Source of the DNA: Chitinophaga sp. HK235
Lineage (GTDB): Bacteria > Bacteroidota > Bacteroidia > Chitinophagales > Chitinophagaceae
Assembly: GCF_018255755.1 (NCBI RefSeq)
Contig: NZ_CP073766.1
Span: forward strand, 868,001 to 932,000
DNA length: 64,000 bases
Direction of reading: 5' to 3'
The notes beneath the pieces are model-generated. The model made no database searches and was not told where the DNA came from. It saw only the letters and a program-made list of their open reading frames with translations. Below, one piece after another: positions 41,916 through 51,085 of this stretch; the stretch's first letter is position 1, and every line of letters starts with the position of its first letter. The position numbers and the translations under genes are program-made.

Positions 41916-41946
41916 TGGGTTCGCATCAGGCTTGTAAAACAATCGC

Positions 41947-42348
41947 TTAATTTTCAGCTTCCTGTTCCATATACATAAACTCCCAGTGGTGACCGTCGAT
42001 ATCCTGGAAACCATGACCATACATAAATCCATGGTCTTGTGGCGCCTTGGGAGCGGTAGCGCCGGCAGCTACTGCTTTGGCCACAATTATGTCTACCTCT
42101 TCCCTGCTGGATACAGATAAGCAGTTAATACATTCTGTATGCCGGCTGGTATCACAGATCTCATTATTGGTAAAGGTCTTAAAGAACTTTTCTAATATCA
42201 GCATTGCATAGATAGTATCGGAAATTATCATACAGGCGGCCTTTTCATCTGTAAACTGTTCATTGAAGGTATATCCCAGCATTGTAAAGAAGGCCATGCT
42301 TTTGTCGAGGTCTTTAACGGGTAAATTAACGAAGATCATCGTTGCCAT
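41947..42348 (-). CDS. VOC family protein (glyoxalase/bleomycin resistance-like)
   Basis: 133 residues from ATG 42348. A longer frame to 42522 was rejected since the extra residues do not belong to the fold. The VOC pattern is seen in MIFVNLPVKDLDKSMAFFTMLGYTFNEQFTDEKAACMIIS (first beta-alpha-beta-beta-beta module) and ATAPKAPQDHGFMYGHGFQDIDGHHWEFMYME (second, with the DIDGHHWEFMYME metal-site strand). These bind a metal and handle small reactive compounds or drugs. Function unknown. The 411-bp gap to the next gene on the plus strand (42760) holds no clear gene. Confidence 0.88.
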   Translation of the reverse strand: MATMIFVNLPVKDLDKSMAFFTMLGYTFNEQFTDEKAACMIISDTIYAMLILEKFFKTFTNNEICDTSRHTECINCLSVSSREEVDIIVAKAVAAGATAPKAPQDHGFMYGHGFQDIDGHHWEFMYMEQEAEN

Positions 42349-42759
42349 AATTATCTGTTTTAAGTCTGACACAAACTTACCGTCAATAATCGTCCCGGAT
42401 GGAGTGTTAAAGCGACAATCTCGATGGTAGATTACGACTTCTGCAATATGGCAACCGGGGCATAAACAGCCTTCCATCAGGGCATTAAAACAAAATATAA
42501 AACCAGCATCAGCAGTATTCAAAATGGTTGTGATGCGCCGATGATCAGATGACTGGTGGAGAGTTTACCCCAATCCGGGTATTCTGTCAGACACTTATAC
42601 CACCCGAAGGCAGCAAGCTTTGAAAAGAGCCGGAGCCCTTACCGACGGTGTACATGATAAGACGGAAGTGATTTATTTACCAGGATGTCGCTTCTTTATA
42701 GTACTTTGATGTCCCCAATGCGACTTCCCTTTATACAATCACTTTATGTACTAACAGCT

Positions 42760-44025
42760 ATGCTTATACGCAAATTACTGGGGACTACGGTCCTTGCCAT
42801 GATGACGTCCTGTAGTTTTACCTATGCTCAGACATCGAATCTTGAACATGTTTCCGTCCTGCAATCTATTGATCCTGCCAATGACAACTATGCAGACCTG
42901 GAAGGGTTAAGGCAGTCCATTGGTAAATCCAGGATAGTGCTGCTGGGCGAACAGACTCACGGAGAAGCCTCTACTTTTCTGGCCAAAACCAGGATGATTA
43001 AATTCCTTCACGAGAAAATGGGATTTGATGTACTGGCTTTTGAAAGTGGTTTTTATGATTGTGCCCGTATCTGGGAGAATACCCTCCATGGTAGCCCGTT
43101 TGTAAAAGAGCTACCAGGCAGTCTGTTTTACATGTATGCCACCAGTAAACAGATGATGCCGTTGTTTGACTACATTCAGGCCAACATCAAATCAGCATCT
43201 CCGCTGACAGTGACAGGTTTTGAAAGCCAGCACACCGGCCAGTATGCCAAACAGCAGCTGTTCCCTGATTTCGAGCAGTTCCTGAAACAACAGCATCCTG
43301 CCCTGGTGGATGACAACTGGGCACTTTTCCGCCGGGTATCACTGGCTACCTTCCCTTCTAATACTTACCGCCCTACTGCTGAAGAGCAACAGACTTTTTT
43401 CAGGGAGTTAGACAAACTTAAAACGGTTTTATCCGGCAGTAAAAACAAAAGCACTCATTTCACCACATCTCCGGGGTTCTGGTATCAGGTAACCTGCAGC
43501 ATTGAATCACAGGCAAAACGTTACTGGGGGCTGACTACCGGCAATGAGCTCAGTGTACGTGACAAGCAGATGGCCGATAACCTGATATGGCTGGCAGAAA
43601 AAGCATTTCCCGGCAAAAAGATTATTGTGTGGGCGCATAACATCCACATCGCTAAAAATACCAGCGAACTGGAATACCATACCGGTGGCCCTGTTCCTTT
43701 CCTTCAAACATTGGTACCTATGGGCGCCACTATAAGCCGGCATTTCGGTAAAGATGCTTATGCCATTGGTTTCTCCGGTGCAGCAGGTAACTATATTGAT
43801 TATACGAATGATAAGCTAACCGCTGTGCCTCTTCCTCAGCCAGCCAGTGTGGAAGCACAGTTTACCGGCTACCAGAACGCCTTTTTAGATTACCGTACCG
43901 CCAAAGGCTGGCTCCAACAGCCGCAGCAATCCACCCTGTTTGATTTTAATCCGTTGAAGGGTATCTGGCCTCATGTGTTCGACGGACTTGTTTTTATTCG
44001 TACGTCCATACCGGTGGACCGCTGA
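42760..44025 (+). CDS. Erythromycin esterase-like protein, secreted
   Basis: 421 residues from ATG 42760, chosen as it starts the signal peptide MLIRKLLGTTVLAMMTSCSFTYAQ. The Ere-type sequence is plain: IVLLGEQTHGEASTF (E64, H67), VLAFESGFYD (E95), and IIVWAHNIHIAK near residue 295. Ere enzymes hydrolyse macrolide lactones; most environmental homologues are uncharacterised and may act on other esters. The signal peptide argues against a cytoplasmic resistance role like that of EreA. It has an upstream frame up to 42685, not used. A hairpin follows at 44053. Confidence 0.85.
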   Translation: MLIRKLLGTTVLAMMTSCSFTYAQTSNLEHVSVLQSIDPANDNYADLEGLRQSIGKSRIVLLGEQTHGEASTFLAKTRMIKFLHEKMGFDVLAFESGFYDCARIWENTLHGSPFVKELPGSLFYMYATSKQMMPLFDYIQANIKSASPLTVTGFESQHTGQYAKQQLFPDFEQFLKQQHPALVDDNWALFRRVSLATFPSNTYRPTAEEQQTFFRELDKLKTVLSGSKNKSTHFTTSPGFWYQVTCSIESQAKRYWGLTTGNELSVRDKQMADNLIWLAEKAFPGKKIIVWAHNIHIAKNTSELEYHTGGPVPFLQTLVPMGATISRHFGKDAYAIGFSGAAGNYIDYTNDKLTAVPLPQPASVEAQFTGYQNAFLDYRTAKGWLQQPQQSTLFDFNPLKGIWPHVFDGLVFIRTSIPVDR

Positions 44026-44052
44026 TAATTACTTTTTTATAAAATATATAAT

Positions 44053-44100
44053 AACTGCGTACGGAGATTATTTTTTAGCCATAAATCCCTGTACGCAGTT
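44053..44100 (+). terminator. Possible terminator after the esterase-like gene
   Basis: AACTGCGTAC (44053-44062) and GTACGCAGTT (44091-44100) form a perfect 10-bp stem around a 28-nt loop, followed by GCATTTTAT. Confidence 0.55.
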
Positions 44101-44242
44101 GCATTTTATAGTGTCATCTTCCGGTTGCCGGAAAGCTTTTCTGCGTTGAACCAAAAATAAAACCCGCTTTACCGTAAAAACTATTCAACTATTTATTATC
44201 TTAGTAGGATCCTCATCGCAGCAACCAATTTATTTTAACCAT

Positions 44243-44572
44243 ATGACCGCGTCATTACAGTTCGAGAATGTTTCCGCCATATTAGCGGAAAATCCGGGAA
44301 TATTTGGTAAGCCAGCAGCAGAAGAGTTATTGGGTCTCACTCATGGAGACGTAGTTTGTTTGTTTTTTGTTGTAGGCTTTAGCAGTACCCGTGGCCACAA
44401 ATCAGAAAGAATACTGGTAAAGATCACCGATATGCAGCATCACTGCTATAAAGGTGCCTTGCTTACCCCATCGAAGTACCGGCACGACCTGCAACCCGGT
44501 GACGAAATCACTTTCCACAGCGAGCACATAGCCGCTGTGCTGGCGGAAAACTTCGCCGCAATTACCCCCTAA
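44243..44572 (+). CDS. Small cytosolic protein, DUF2314-like
   Basis: 109 residues. A compact beta-rich core GDVVCLFFVVGFSSTRGHKSERILVKITDM (about 35-64) is followed by YKGALLTPSKYRHDLQPGDEITFHSEHIAAVL (about 69-100). The KGALLTPS...LQPGDEITF pattern recalls DUF2314 proteins, in which similar strands precede a GDxVxF motif. No signal or membrane segment. Function unknown; the resemblance is partial. Confidence 0.7.
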   Translation: MTASLQFENVSAILAENPGIFGKPAAEELLGLTHGDVVCLFFVVGFSSTRGHKSERILVKITDMQHHCYKGALLTPSKYRHDLQPGDEITFHSEHIAAVLAENFAAITP

Positions 44573-44712
44573 GAATGTCGTATTTACACAACGTTGATTA
44601 CCATAATTGACAGTAAGTTTGTACCAGCAAATCACGCAACAGTTTTCCGGAAGCGTTGCGGGATCTGCAGAAAATCACTATCGATTAAAATCCTAAACAA
44701 ACTACTACTATT

Positions 44713-45102
44713 ATGACAACGACCATAACACCTTCGAAATCTGCACGCTTAACCGGTAGAATCATCAGCATCCTTGTAATTTTATTTGCGCTGGTAGACG
44801 CTATCATGAAAGTATTCAAAGCAGGGCCTTCGATGGAAGGCTCCACCGCATTGGGTTGGCCAGCCGACCAGGTGCAGTTTATAGGTATCCTTTTACTCAT
44901 CGGAACCATTCTGTACGCTATCCCGCGTACTGCCATACTGGGCGCCATTATCATTACCGCTTACCTGGGCGGAGCGGTAGCCATTATGGTAAGGGTAGCA
45001 CAACCTTACTGGTTCCCTGTTCTTTTCGGAATATTAACCTGGGCAGCCCTCTATCTTCAGGACACCGGCTTAAGGAACATGATCCCCATGCGCAAAGATT
45101 AA
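44713..45102 (+). CDS. DoxX-like small membrane protein
   Basis: 129 residues, four transmembrane helices: TGRIISILVILFALVDAIMKVF, VQFIGILLLIGTILYAI, TAILGAIIITAYLGGAVAIMV and PVLFGILTWAALYLQDTG. The order of these helices and the GWPADQVQFIGILLLIG loop fit the DoxX_2/DoxX-like family. Roles proposed include sulfur compound oxidation and redox stress, but for this branch the function is unknown. Followed by a strong terminator (45127). Confidence 0.85.
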   Translation: MTTTITPSKSARLTGRIISILVILFALVDAIMKVFKAGPSMEGSTALGWPADQVQFIGILLLIGTILYAIPRTAILGAIIITAYLGGAVAIMVRVAQPYWFPVLFGILTWAALYLQDTGLRNMIPMRKD

Positions 45103-45126
45103 TTTACGGCAACCATGAACAATATC

Positions 45127-45164
45127 AGCCGGGAAGCAGGAGTATCCTGCTTCCCGGCTTTTTT
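45127..45164 (+). terminator. Rho-independent terminator after the DoxX-like gene
   Basis: AGCCGGGAAGCAGGA (45127-45141) and TCCTGCTTCCCGGCT (45145-45159) form a perfect 15-bp stem with a GTA loop, followed by TTTTTT. Confidence 0.95.
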
Positions 45165-45195
45165 ATCAGGCGGCACCTTAAAGAAGGGATTTATA

Positions 45196-45621
45196 TCAGC
45201 GGTGGACATCTGGCCGATATACCTCCATGAGCATGTCAGGATTATTCAACTGTTTAAAGCCATAGTTGCCGTAAAGTGTATGTGCATCTTTTGTATTCAG
45301 CATCAGCCGCCGCAATTTAGCCACCCATGGCTCATCCGTCATATGCTGCATCATCTTTTTGGAAATACCCCTCCCCCTATATTCCGGTAATACAAACACA
45401 TCTGCCAGCCAGCCAAAAGTGTGATAGTCCGTAATCACCCGGGCAAAGCCAATCTGCTTGTCTCCCATAAATGCCCCGATACAATAGGAATGCTCCAGCG
45501 ACGCTTTCACCAGGTCGTAAGAGATACCTTGCGCCCAATAAGAATCGTGGCTCAGGTAATGGTGGATAGCAGGGATATCCATCTGTGCTACTCCTGTCTT
45601 AATTTCTATCTGATTAATCAT
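45196..45621 (-). CDS. GNAT family N-acetyltransferase
   Basis: 141 residues. Motif A is LADVFVLPEYRGRGISKKMMQHMTDEP (about 72-98), the RGRGISK pyrophosphate loop. The C-terminal LYGNYGFKQLNNPDMLMEVYRPD is beta-5/alpha-4 and the last strand. Short and plain, as in arylalkylamine or small-molecule acetyltransferases. It is divergent from the MocR-type regulator, and the 93-bp gap carries that regulator's putative sites, so it may be its target. Confidence 0.92.
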   Translation of the reverse strand: MINQIEIKTGVAQMDIPAIHHYLSHDSYWAQGISYDLVKASLEHSYCIGAFMGDKQIGFARVITDYHTFGWLADVFVLPEYRGRGISKKMMQHMTDEPWVAKLRRLMLNTKDAHTLYGNYGFKQLNNPDMLMEVYRPDVHR

Positions 45622-45659
45622 TCCAGAAAATTTTCAGCAAAAATGACTAATAACACAAT

Positions 45660-45702
45660 ATGGACACAGTTACAATTTTATTATTTTTGATGGACACAGT
45701 TA
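45660..45702 (+). promoter_or_regulatory. Direct repeats flanking a -7 box between the GNAT and MocR genes
   Basis: ATGGACACAGTTA occurs twice in the same orientation, 45660-45672 and 45690-45702, exactly 30 bp apart (three helical turns). A perfect -7 box TATTTTTG (45682-45689) lies between them. MocR/GabR proteins are known to bind direct repeats. Role in MocR autoregulation and GNAT control is inference. Confidence 0.7.
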
Positions 45703-45714
45703 AAAACTGTTGAG

Positions 45715-47130
45715 ATGATGACCAAAGATTACAAATACCAGCATATAGCGCAGAACATTACCCGACTGATAAAAACCGGTGTATTAAAGCCCGGGGATAA
45801 ACTTCCATCCATCCGCACTATCTGCCAGGAACAGGGGATCAGTATGAATACGGCCAAACGGGTATATCTGGAACTGGAGAGCAAGGCGCTGATCATATCA
45901 CGGCCACAATCCGGATATTTTGTAGCACAGGTACCACTGAGGCAGCTGCCACTGCCGGCAACAAGCCATCCATCCGGCAAAGACAGCCGTCCCCTGCCGG
46001 TACAGCTGGTCAGCCATGTTTACAAAGACATGGGCAAAAAGAACCTGACCCTTTTCTCCATCGGTATACCAGCGCCGGAACTGCTGCCAGTGGCCAAACT
46101 CAACAAATGTCTGCTCAAGGCTTCAAGGGAGTTGAAAGAAAGCAGCGTTGGTTACGAGTCCTTACAGGGCAACGAAAAACTACGACGGGCCATTGCACGC
46201 CGTTCTTTCATGTGGGGCGGCAGTCTCAGCCCGGATGATATTATTACCACCAGTGGTGGCATGAATGCCATCAGCCTGTGTATGATGGCCCTTACCAAAA
46301 GCGGTGACACTATCGCTACAGAGAGTCCGCTATACCCTGGCATACTGCAGTTGGCGCAGAGTCTGGGTCTGCGGGTATTAGAACTGCCTACTCATCCGCA
46401 AACCGGTATAGACCTGCAGGCGCTGAAGACTGTTGTAAAAGAAATCGATCTCTGTTTGCTGGTGACCAATTTCAGTACACCACTGGGCTGCTGTATGCCC
46501 GATGAAAATAAAAAGGCGGTAGTGGAGCTGCTGGAGAAACATCATGTTCCCCTGATAGAAGATGATATTTACGGTGACCTTTACTTTGGGCCATCACGGC
46601 CTGTTTCCTGTAAATCGTTTGATAAAACAGGTAACGTATTATGGTGTAGTTCCGTTTCCAAAACATTGGCACCGGGTTATCGCGTGGGCTGGGTTTCTCC
46701 GGGCAGATATAAGGAACAGCTACTCAGATTAAAACATCTTCATGTGCTTTCCAACACCACCATCACACAGGAGGCTGTAGCCGGTTTTCTGGAAAGCGGC
46801 GGTTATGATCATCACCTGCGCAGATTAAGAGACATCCTGCAAACTAACTGTATACACTATACGAATACCATTGCCTCCTGTTTTCCGGCAGGTACCCGTA
46901 TATCGCGGCCACAGGGCGGTCTTTCGCTGTGGGTGGAGCTGCAGAAGGGAACAGATGCAGCGGTGCTTTACGAGGCTGCTATCAGACAGAAGATTAGTAT
47001 TGCACCAGGACGTATGTTTACCTTGCAAAAACAGTTTGACAACTGTATGCGCCTGTCACTCGGGCTGCCCTGGACGGAGCAGCTGCAGCGGAGATTACAG
47101 CAACTAGGCAAGATTGCAGGGCAACTGTAG
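45715..47130 (+). CDS. MocR-type (GntR-PLP aminotransferase) transcriptional regulator
   Basis: 471 residues. N-terminal GntR winged HTH (about 8-70): IAQNITRLIKTGVLKPGDKLPSIRTICQEQGISMNTAKRVYLELES. C-terminal type I aminotransferase domain (about 100-460) with the PLP lysine K316 in CSSVSKTLAPGYRVGW. SSVGYESLQGNEKLRRAIARR and TNFSTPLGCCMPDENKK are sub-domain hallmarks. MocR regulators sense PLP plus an amino acid or vitamin B6 compound. Divergent to the GNAT gene. Two start codons in a row (ATGATG). Confidence 0.96.
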   Translation: MMTKDYKYQHIAQNITRLIKTGVLKPGDKLPSIRTICQEQGISMNTAKRVYLELESKALIISRPQSGYFVAQVPLRQLPLPATSHPSGKDSRPLPVQLVSHVYKDMGKKNLTLFSIGIPAPELLPVAKLNKCLLKASRELKESSVGYESLQGNEKLRRAIARRSFMWGGSLSPDDIITTSGGMNAISLCMMALTKSGDTIATESPLYPGILQLAQSLGLRVLELPTHPQTGIDLQALKTVVKEIDLCLLVTNFSTPLGCCMPDENKKAVVELLEKHHVPLIEDDIYGDLYFGPSRPVSCKSFDKTGNVLWCSSVSKTLAPGYRVGWVSPGRYKEQLLRLKHLHVLSNTTITQEAVAGFLESGGYDHHLRRLRDILQTNCIHYTNTIASCFPAGTRISRPQGGLSLWVELQKGTDAAVLYEAAIRQKISIAPGRMFTLQKQFDNCMRLSLGLPWTEQLQRRLQQLGKIAGQL

Positions 47131-47133
47131 ATT

Positions 47134-47778
47134 TTATAATTCCCCAAAATCATAACGGTCTATCATTAACTGCATTTCACTTTCCGTTCTGCAGGAAAGA
47201 AAAAGGCTTTCTCCTACTCCGCCCTGCGGGTCAGGGAAATACCACACCAGCTTGTCACTGCTCCAGTATATGATTAGATTGTTAGGTTGATCCACCACTT
47301 TTTCCCAATGAGTGGCAAGGTCCTGCAACACTACAGTTATCATTGCATCATCTATATCATTGTACAGAGAAGCCATGTAGTTGTAACCTCCCTGGGCAAA
47401 CTGATAATACAAACATATCTCCAGAAAAGCCTGCAGGCTTGCATCTTCGGCATACCATACCTTATCCGGTACAGGACATTGATATACTGTTTCGGGCGCA
47501 GCAAGAGAGATACCCCATACACAAACACCCTGGTTTTCTTCCAGAAAAACAAGTTTATCATCCTCTACATACAACTTATCCAGTGGAGCAAAATGCTGGA
47601 AAACATCCATCACGTCCTCGTTACGACCAGCACACAAATAAAATGTTTGCAGTAACTCCGGTAGTTTTACTGACAGCCGGGTTTCGGTATCCTGTATCAT
47701 TGTAATACTCACTCCATCCTCTGCGCTGAGATTTCTCCCCAGTAATCTTTCAATAATAAATCTTATACTATTTTCCAT
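47134..47778 (-). CDS. SMI1/KNR4 (SUKH)-like protein
   Basis: 214 residues. The segment VSITMIQDTETRLSVKLPELLQTFYLCAGRNEDVMD, then LVFLEENQGVCVWGISL (about 24-92), has the SUKH pattern: an N-terminal helix with ExxLgxxLPxxlxxf and a following LVFxxENQGVxxWGI strand. SUKH proteins are often immunity proteins paired with secreted toxins. No toxin gene lies next to it, so a role as orphan immunity or regulatory protein is only possible, not shown. It is convergent with the MocR gene (4 bp gap). Confidence 0.75.
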   Translation of the reverse strand: MENSIRFIIERLLGRNLSAEDGVSITMIQDTETRLSVKLPELLQTFYLCAGRNEDVMDVFQHFAPLDKLYVEDDKLVFLEENQGVCVWGISLAAPETVYQCPVPDKVWYAEDASLQAFLEICLYYQFAQGGYNYMASLYNDIDDAMITVVLQDLATHWEKVVDQPNNLIIYWSSDKLVWYFPDPQGGVGESLFLSCRTESEMQLMIDRYDFGEL

Positions 47779-47871
47779 ATTTACAAAAATGCGATAAAAT
47801 AATTTACCAATTTAAAACTGCAGAGGCGGCATAGAAATTGTTATTAAACAGTTACCAAAATTTTCATTCCT

Positions 47872-49551
47872 ATGTCCGCCAAAACAATGTTAGCCAGTCT
47901 GTGCATAATAGCGACCAACGTATTTGCACAACCATCTTCTCCAAGCGTTCAACGCAGCGAGCCTTTCCCAGAACCCACTTCCGGTGCCAACCGACTACTA
48001 TTCATGCCGGATGGACATACGCTTTTCTTCCGCTTCACACCCAGACAGGGCATTGAGGTCACGGTTTACAATCCGAACCATCAGGTCAGTGCAACAACCC
48101 GTTCGTCTATCCGATCCTGGAACAACAGGCGGATGTACACATCACAACTGCGAGGGCTATACGCCATCAATGGACAGGCAGTGGTATTCCTGGAGCAGCA
48201 TATCCATCTGAAGCCCGCCTTGTACCGGCTTATATTCGATGCCCATAGCGGTGCCTTGTTATCGGATACACTGATAGCCCGTCTTTCCAGACCACGCATG
48301 ATTAATCATCCCATCTCCACCAATCCGGAAGAGACACCTGCATTCGTGATTAAAAAAGATCCGGACAGTGACTTTTACGGTATAGCTATGACCAACATGC
48401 GCACCCGAAATGCAGCAAAACGTATACGTACACTACATTTCAGCCCGCATCACACGCTGCTCAACGATGCGTTTTTTGAGGTCCCCGACAATCACCTTAA
48501 ACACATCGACCTTGCTGACATGCATGTAAACGCCGATTCAGCCGTATTTCTGGCAACATTCGCCTATAACAACGGATTGTTTTATACCCGGAATTCCCGT
48601 ATTATCATCGGCAAACTAAAACCCGGATACCAGTCTTTTCAAACAGCAGTACTGGAACACACCGCCAACATGCAGGTGCAGAATGCAGCACTGCAATACA
48701 ACCATCAGGATGGCCATATCTATCTGCTCACTACGGTTCAATCACGCACCACAGAAGAAAAGGCTATCATGCGCACCAATCTGATCAATCGATTTGCGCT
48801 GCTGATGAATGTAATAAATCCGGACAGCCTGACTGTTAAAAACCATTATTTTGTCCGTCACAATTTGCTGGATACATACGCCCAGCAACATCTCCGGTAC
48901 AAGTATCCTTATTATGGTGAGATACAGGATTTCAGGCTCAATCCCGACGGCTCGGTACAACTGCTCATGGAAGAAACCGATGTGACCGGCCGGACTAGTT
49001 ATGACAGCAGCCGTCTCCACCACATTAAAACTCCTACCACCAATACGATAACCCATCTGGGTGGAATCGGTCTTGTGAAGCTTGACGCTGAAGGCAAAGA
49101 GCTGGATGGTTATGCCATTGCAAAAGACCAGAGAGCAGAGGCTTTCATCAATACTTTTGCGCTTAACAAACGTAATCAGTCCGGCTGGACTTTCCGGGCA
49201 GCCGACAACTGGATGAACCTTTCCGGCTTCTGTTCCTACGATTTTTTCACCGCTGATGGCAGGGATTATGTGATATATAACGATTATCCGTCCAACAAGG
49301 AAAATACCAGCGAGCACTATCGTTCACAGAAAACAGTATCCCTGATATCCCGTACCAACACCGTATGTGCAGTGTATGACGGTCATCAGATCAATAAAAC
49401 CTGGCTTTACGGAGAGCCCGCTAGCGGAGAATCCCGCTTCACCCAGATGGAGATGATCGCCCGGAAGCCGGATGGGAAATCGTTTGCCACGATGATGATT
49501 GAAAGAAAAGAAGGGCACAAACAGGCCTATATCGTTTGGGTAACGCTGTAA
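47872..49551 (+). CDS. Large secreted protein of unknown function
   Basis: 559 residues. A signal peptide of about 19 residues (MSAKTMLASLCIIATNVFAQ) directs it to the periplasm or outside. The rest is beta-strand-rich with alternating polar/aromatic residues, for example LLFMPDGHTLFFRFTPRQGIEVTVYNPNH and IYLLTTVQSRTTEEKAIMRTN, and could be a beta-propeller, but no repeat can be fixed by eye. No Sec-dependent C-terminal sorting tag is obvious. No family recognised. The Crp/Fnr gene that follows begins 21 bp after its stop. Confidence 0.75.
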   Translation: MSAKTMLASLCIIATNVFAQPSSPSVQRSEPFPEPTSGANRLLFMPDGHTLFFRFTPRQGIEVTVYNPNHQVSATTRSSIRSWNNRRMYTSQLRGLYAINGQAVVFLEQHIHLKPALYRLIFDAHSGALLSDTLIARLSRPRMINHPISTNPEETPAFVIKKDPDSDFYGIAMTNMRTRNAAKRIRTLHFSPHHTLLNDAFFEVPDNHLKHIDLADMHVNADSAVFLATFAYNNGLFYTRNSRIIIGKLKPGYQSFQTAVLEHTANMQVQNAALQYNHQDGHIYLLTTVQSRTTEEKAIMRTNLINRFALLMNVINPDSLTVKNHYFVRHNLLDTYAQQHLRYKYPYYGEIQDFRLNPDGSVQLLMEETDVTGRTSYDSSRLHHIKTPTTNTITHLGGIGLVKLDAEGKELDGYAIAKDQRAEAFINTFALNKRNQSGWTFRAADNWMNLSGFCSYDFFTADGRDYVIYNDYPSNKENTSEHYRSQKTVSLISRTNTVCAVYDGHQINKTWLYGEPASGESRFTQMEMIARKPDGKSFATMMIERKEGHKQAYIVWVTL

Positions 49552-49571
49552 TATCTTACCTTTACGGCAAT

Positions 49572-50162
49572 ATGCCGCACGATCCATATCATAAAATCAT
49601 AGCGCAGTTAAATGCACTGGTTCACCTGGATGAAGAAGAACAGACACAAGTTCGTTCTTCCTTTGAACCAGTGCATTTTCCCAGGCGCACTATTCTTGTT
49701 AAAGAAGGCAGTATTTCCCGTTATATGTATTTTATCAATTCCGGCTACCTTCGCACGTATTATGTAAAAGAAGGGCTGGAAGTGACCAATCATATCAACT
49801 GTCCGACGGGCTTTATCACCGCTTTCAGCAGTTATATTACCGGCACACCTTCCTATGAATATCTCGAATGTATTACTGCCTGTGAACTGCTGCGTATCCC
49901 CAAAGAGAAGCTGGACGCGCTGTTTGTCAGCAATCACAAATGGGCAGAAGCAGGCCGTATCATTAACGAAAATGTTGTGCTGTATAACGAACAACGTACC
50001 CGCGATATCATCAGTAAAACTGCAGAAGAAAGATATCTCCAGCTGCTGGAAGAACATCCGGATTATGTTCATCATGTACCACTGCAATATATAGCCTCTT
50101 TTATCGGAGTGAAGCCTGAATCGCTCAGCCGTATCCGCCGGACCTTACAGACACAGGGCTAA
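49572..50162 (+). CDS. Crp/Fnr family transcriptional regulator
   Basis: 196 residues from ATG 49572. The cyclic-nucleotide-binding-like jelly roll (about 10-115) carries EGSISRYMYFINSGYLRTYYV, though phosphate-binding cassette residues for cAMP are not evident, as is usual in Bacteroidota. The C-terminal part has IASFIGVKPESLSRIRRTL, the HTH with R-E/S-x-x-R recognition helix. No iron-sulfur cysteine pattern. A target SDR gene lies just downstream (74 bp). Confidence 0.9.
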   Translation: MPHDPYHKIIAQLNALVHLDEEEQTQVRSSFEPVHFPRRTILVKEGSISRYMYFINSGYLRTYYVKEGLEVTNHINCPTGFITAFSSYITGTPSYEYLECITACELLRIPKEKLDALFVSNHKWAEAGRIINENVVLYNEQRTRDIISKTAEERYLQLLEEHPDYVHHVPLQYIASFIGVKPESLSRIRRTLQTQG

Positions 50163-50236
50163 AATAAATTCCTAACATAGGTCAAGTAGTCCTGTCTCCA
50201 GTCCCCTTAATTTTGCCTTTATCAAGCTGATAAATT

Positions 50237-51031
50237 ATGAAATCACTTAAAGGTAAAACTGTATTGGTCACCGGAGCCTCATCCGGTATAGGAGAAGCAT
50301 TTGCAAAACAATTTGCGGCATATGGCTGTCATCTGGTGCTTACCGCCCGTTCCGGTGACAAGCTTCATCAGACGGCCCGGGAGCTGAGTAGCGCCTATGG
50401 TATACAGGCCACAGTCATCACAGCTGACCTGAGCAGACCTGGTGCAGGCAAGGAGCTGGCCGCGGCCATCTGGCAGCAGCAGCTGGAAATCGATATACTC
50501 ATCAACAATGCCGGCTTCGGTAAATGGGCTGGTTTTCTGCATGAAACGCCGGAGACCTATCAGGACATGATACAACTCAACACCACCACTATCGTAGAGC
50601 TCTCCCACCTGTTTCTGCCTTATATGCTGAAGAAAAAAAGCGGTGGCATTATCAACATAGGCTCTACTGGCTCTTTCCAGCCTGCACCTTATATCGCAGT
50701 GTATTGTGCCACCAAAGCCTTTGTACTTAGTTTTTCCGAAGCCCTGTACGGCGAATACCGGGACAATGGCGTTACCGTTACCGCAGTATGTCCGGGTAAT
50801 ACAGAGACTGCTTTTTTCAGGGTGGCCAATGCCAATACCAAAGGGATGCCAGCCGCAACTCCTGAACAGGTGGCCAGCGAAGGTGTAAGGGCTTTCCTGA
50901 AAGGTAAAAACTATATTGTCACCGGTGGATGGAGCAACTACCTGCAGTCGCTTTCCTCCCGCTTCCTTCCCCGTAAAGCTGTTATTGGGATTGTGGCCAG
51001 CATGTTCAAAAACAGGGTAAGCCATGGCTGA
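50237..51031 (+). CDS. Short-chain dehydrogenase/reductase
   Basis: 264 residues. TGASSGIGEAFAKQFA (12-27, TGxxxGIG cofactor motif), NNAGFGKWAG (NNAG), INIGSTGSF with the catalytic Ser, and YCATKAF (YxxxK). The likely cofactor is NADP(H), because the loop after beta-2 reads TARSGDKLHQT (Arg present). A classic SDR of the unresolved dehydrogenase group; substrate unknown. Between the Crp/Fnr gene and the NAD-epimerase-like gene, all on the plus strand. No HTH or membrane segment. Confidence 0.93.
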   Translation: MKSLKGKTVLVTGASSGIGEAFAKQFAAYGCHLVLTARSGDKLHQTARELSSAYGIQATVITADLSRPGAGKELAAAIWQQQLEIDILINNAGFGKWAGFLHETPETYQDMIQLNTTTIVELSHLFLPYMLKKKSGGIINIGSTGSFQPAPYIAVYCATKAFVLSFSEALYGEYRDNGVTVTAVCPGNTETAFFRVANANTKGMPAATPEQVASEGVRAFLKGKNYIVTGGWSNYLQSLSSRFLPRKAVIGIVASMFKNRVSHG

Positions 51032-51085
51032 TATTTTTGGGTAGTAAGGTAAAAGCGATTATCTTTCTATATATAAAAAACCCTT

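Noticed and set aside
42349..42759. Possible coding remnant upstream of the esterase-like gene and upstream extension of the VOC gene
   Set aside because: Translated frames here have no consistent domain, and the extensions carry no family-specific sequence; left as intergenic.
47134..47778. SUKH-like protein as part of a toxin-immunity system
   Set aside because: No toxin gene or secretion gene is adjacent, so only the family label is given.
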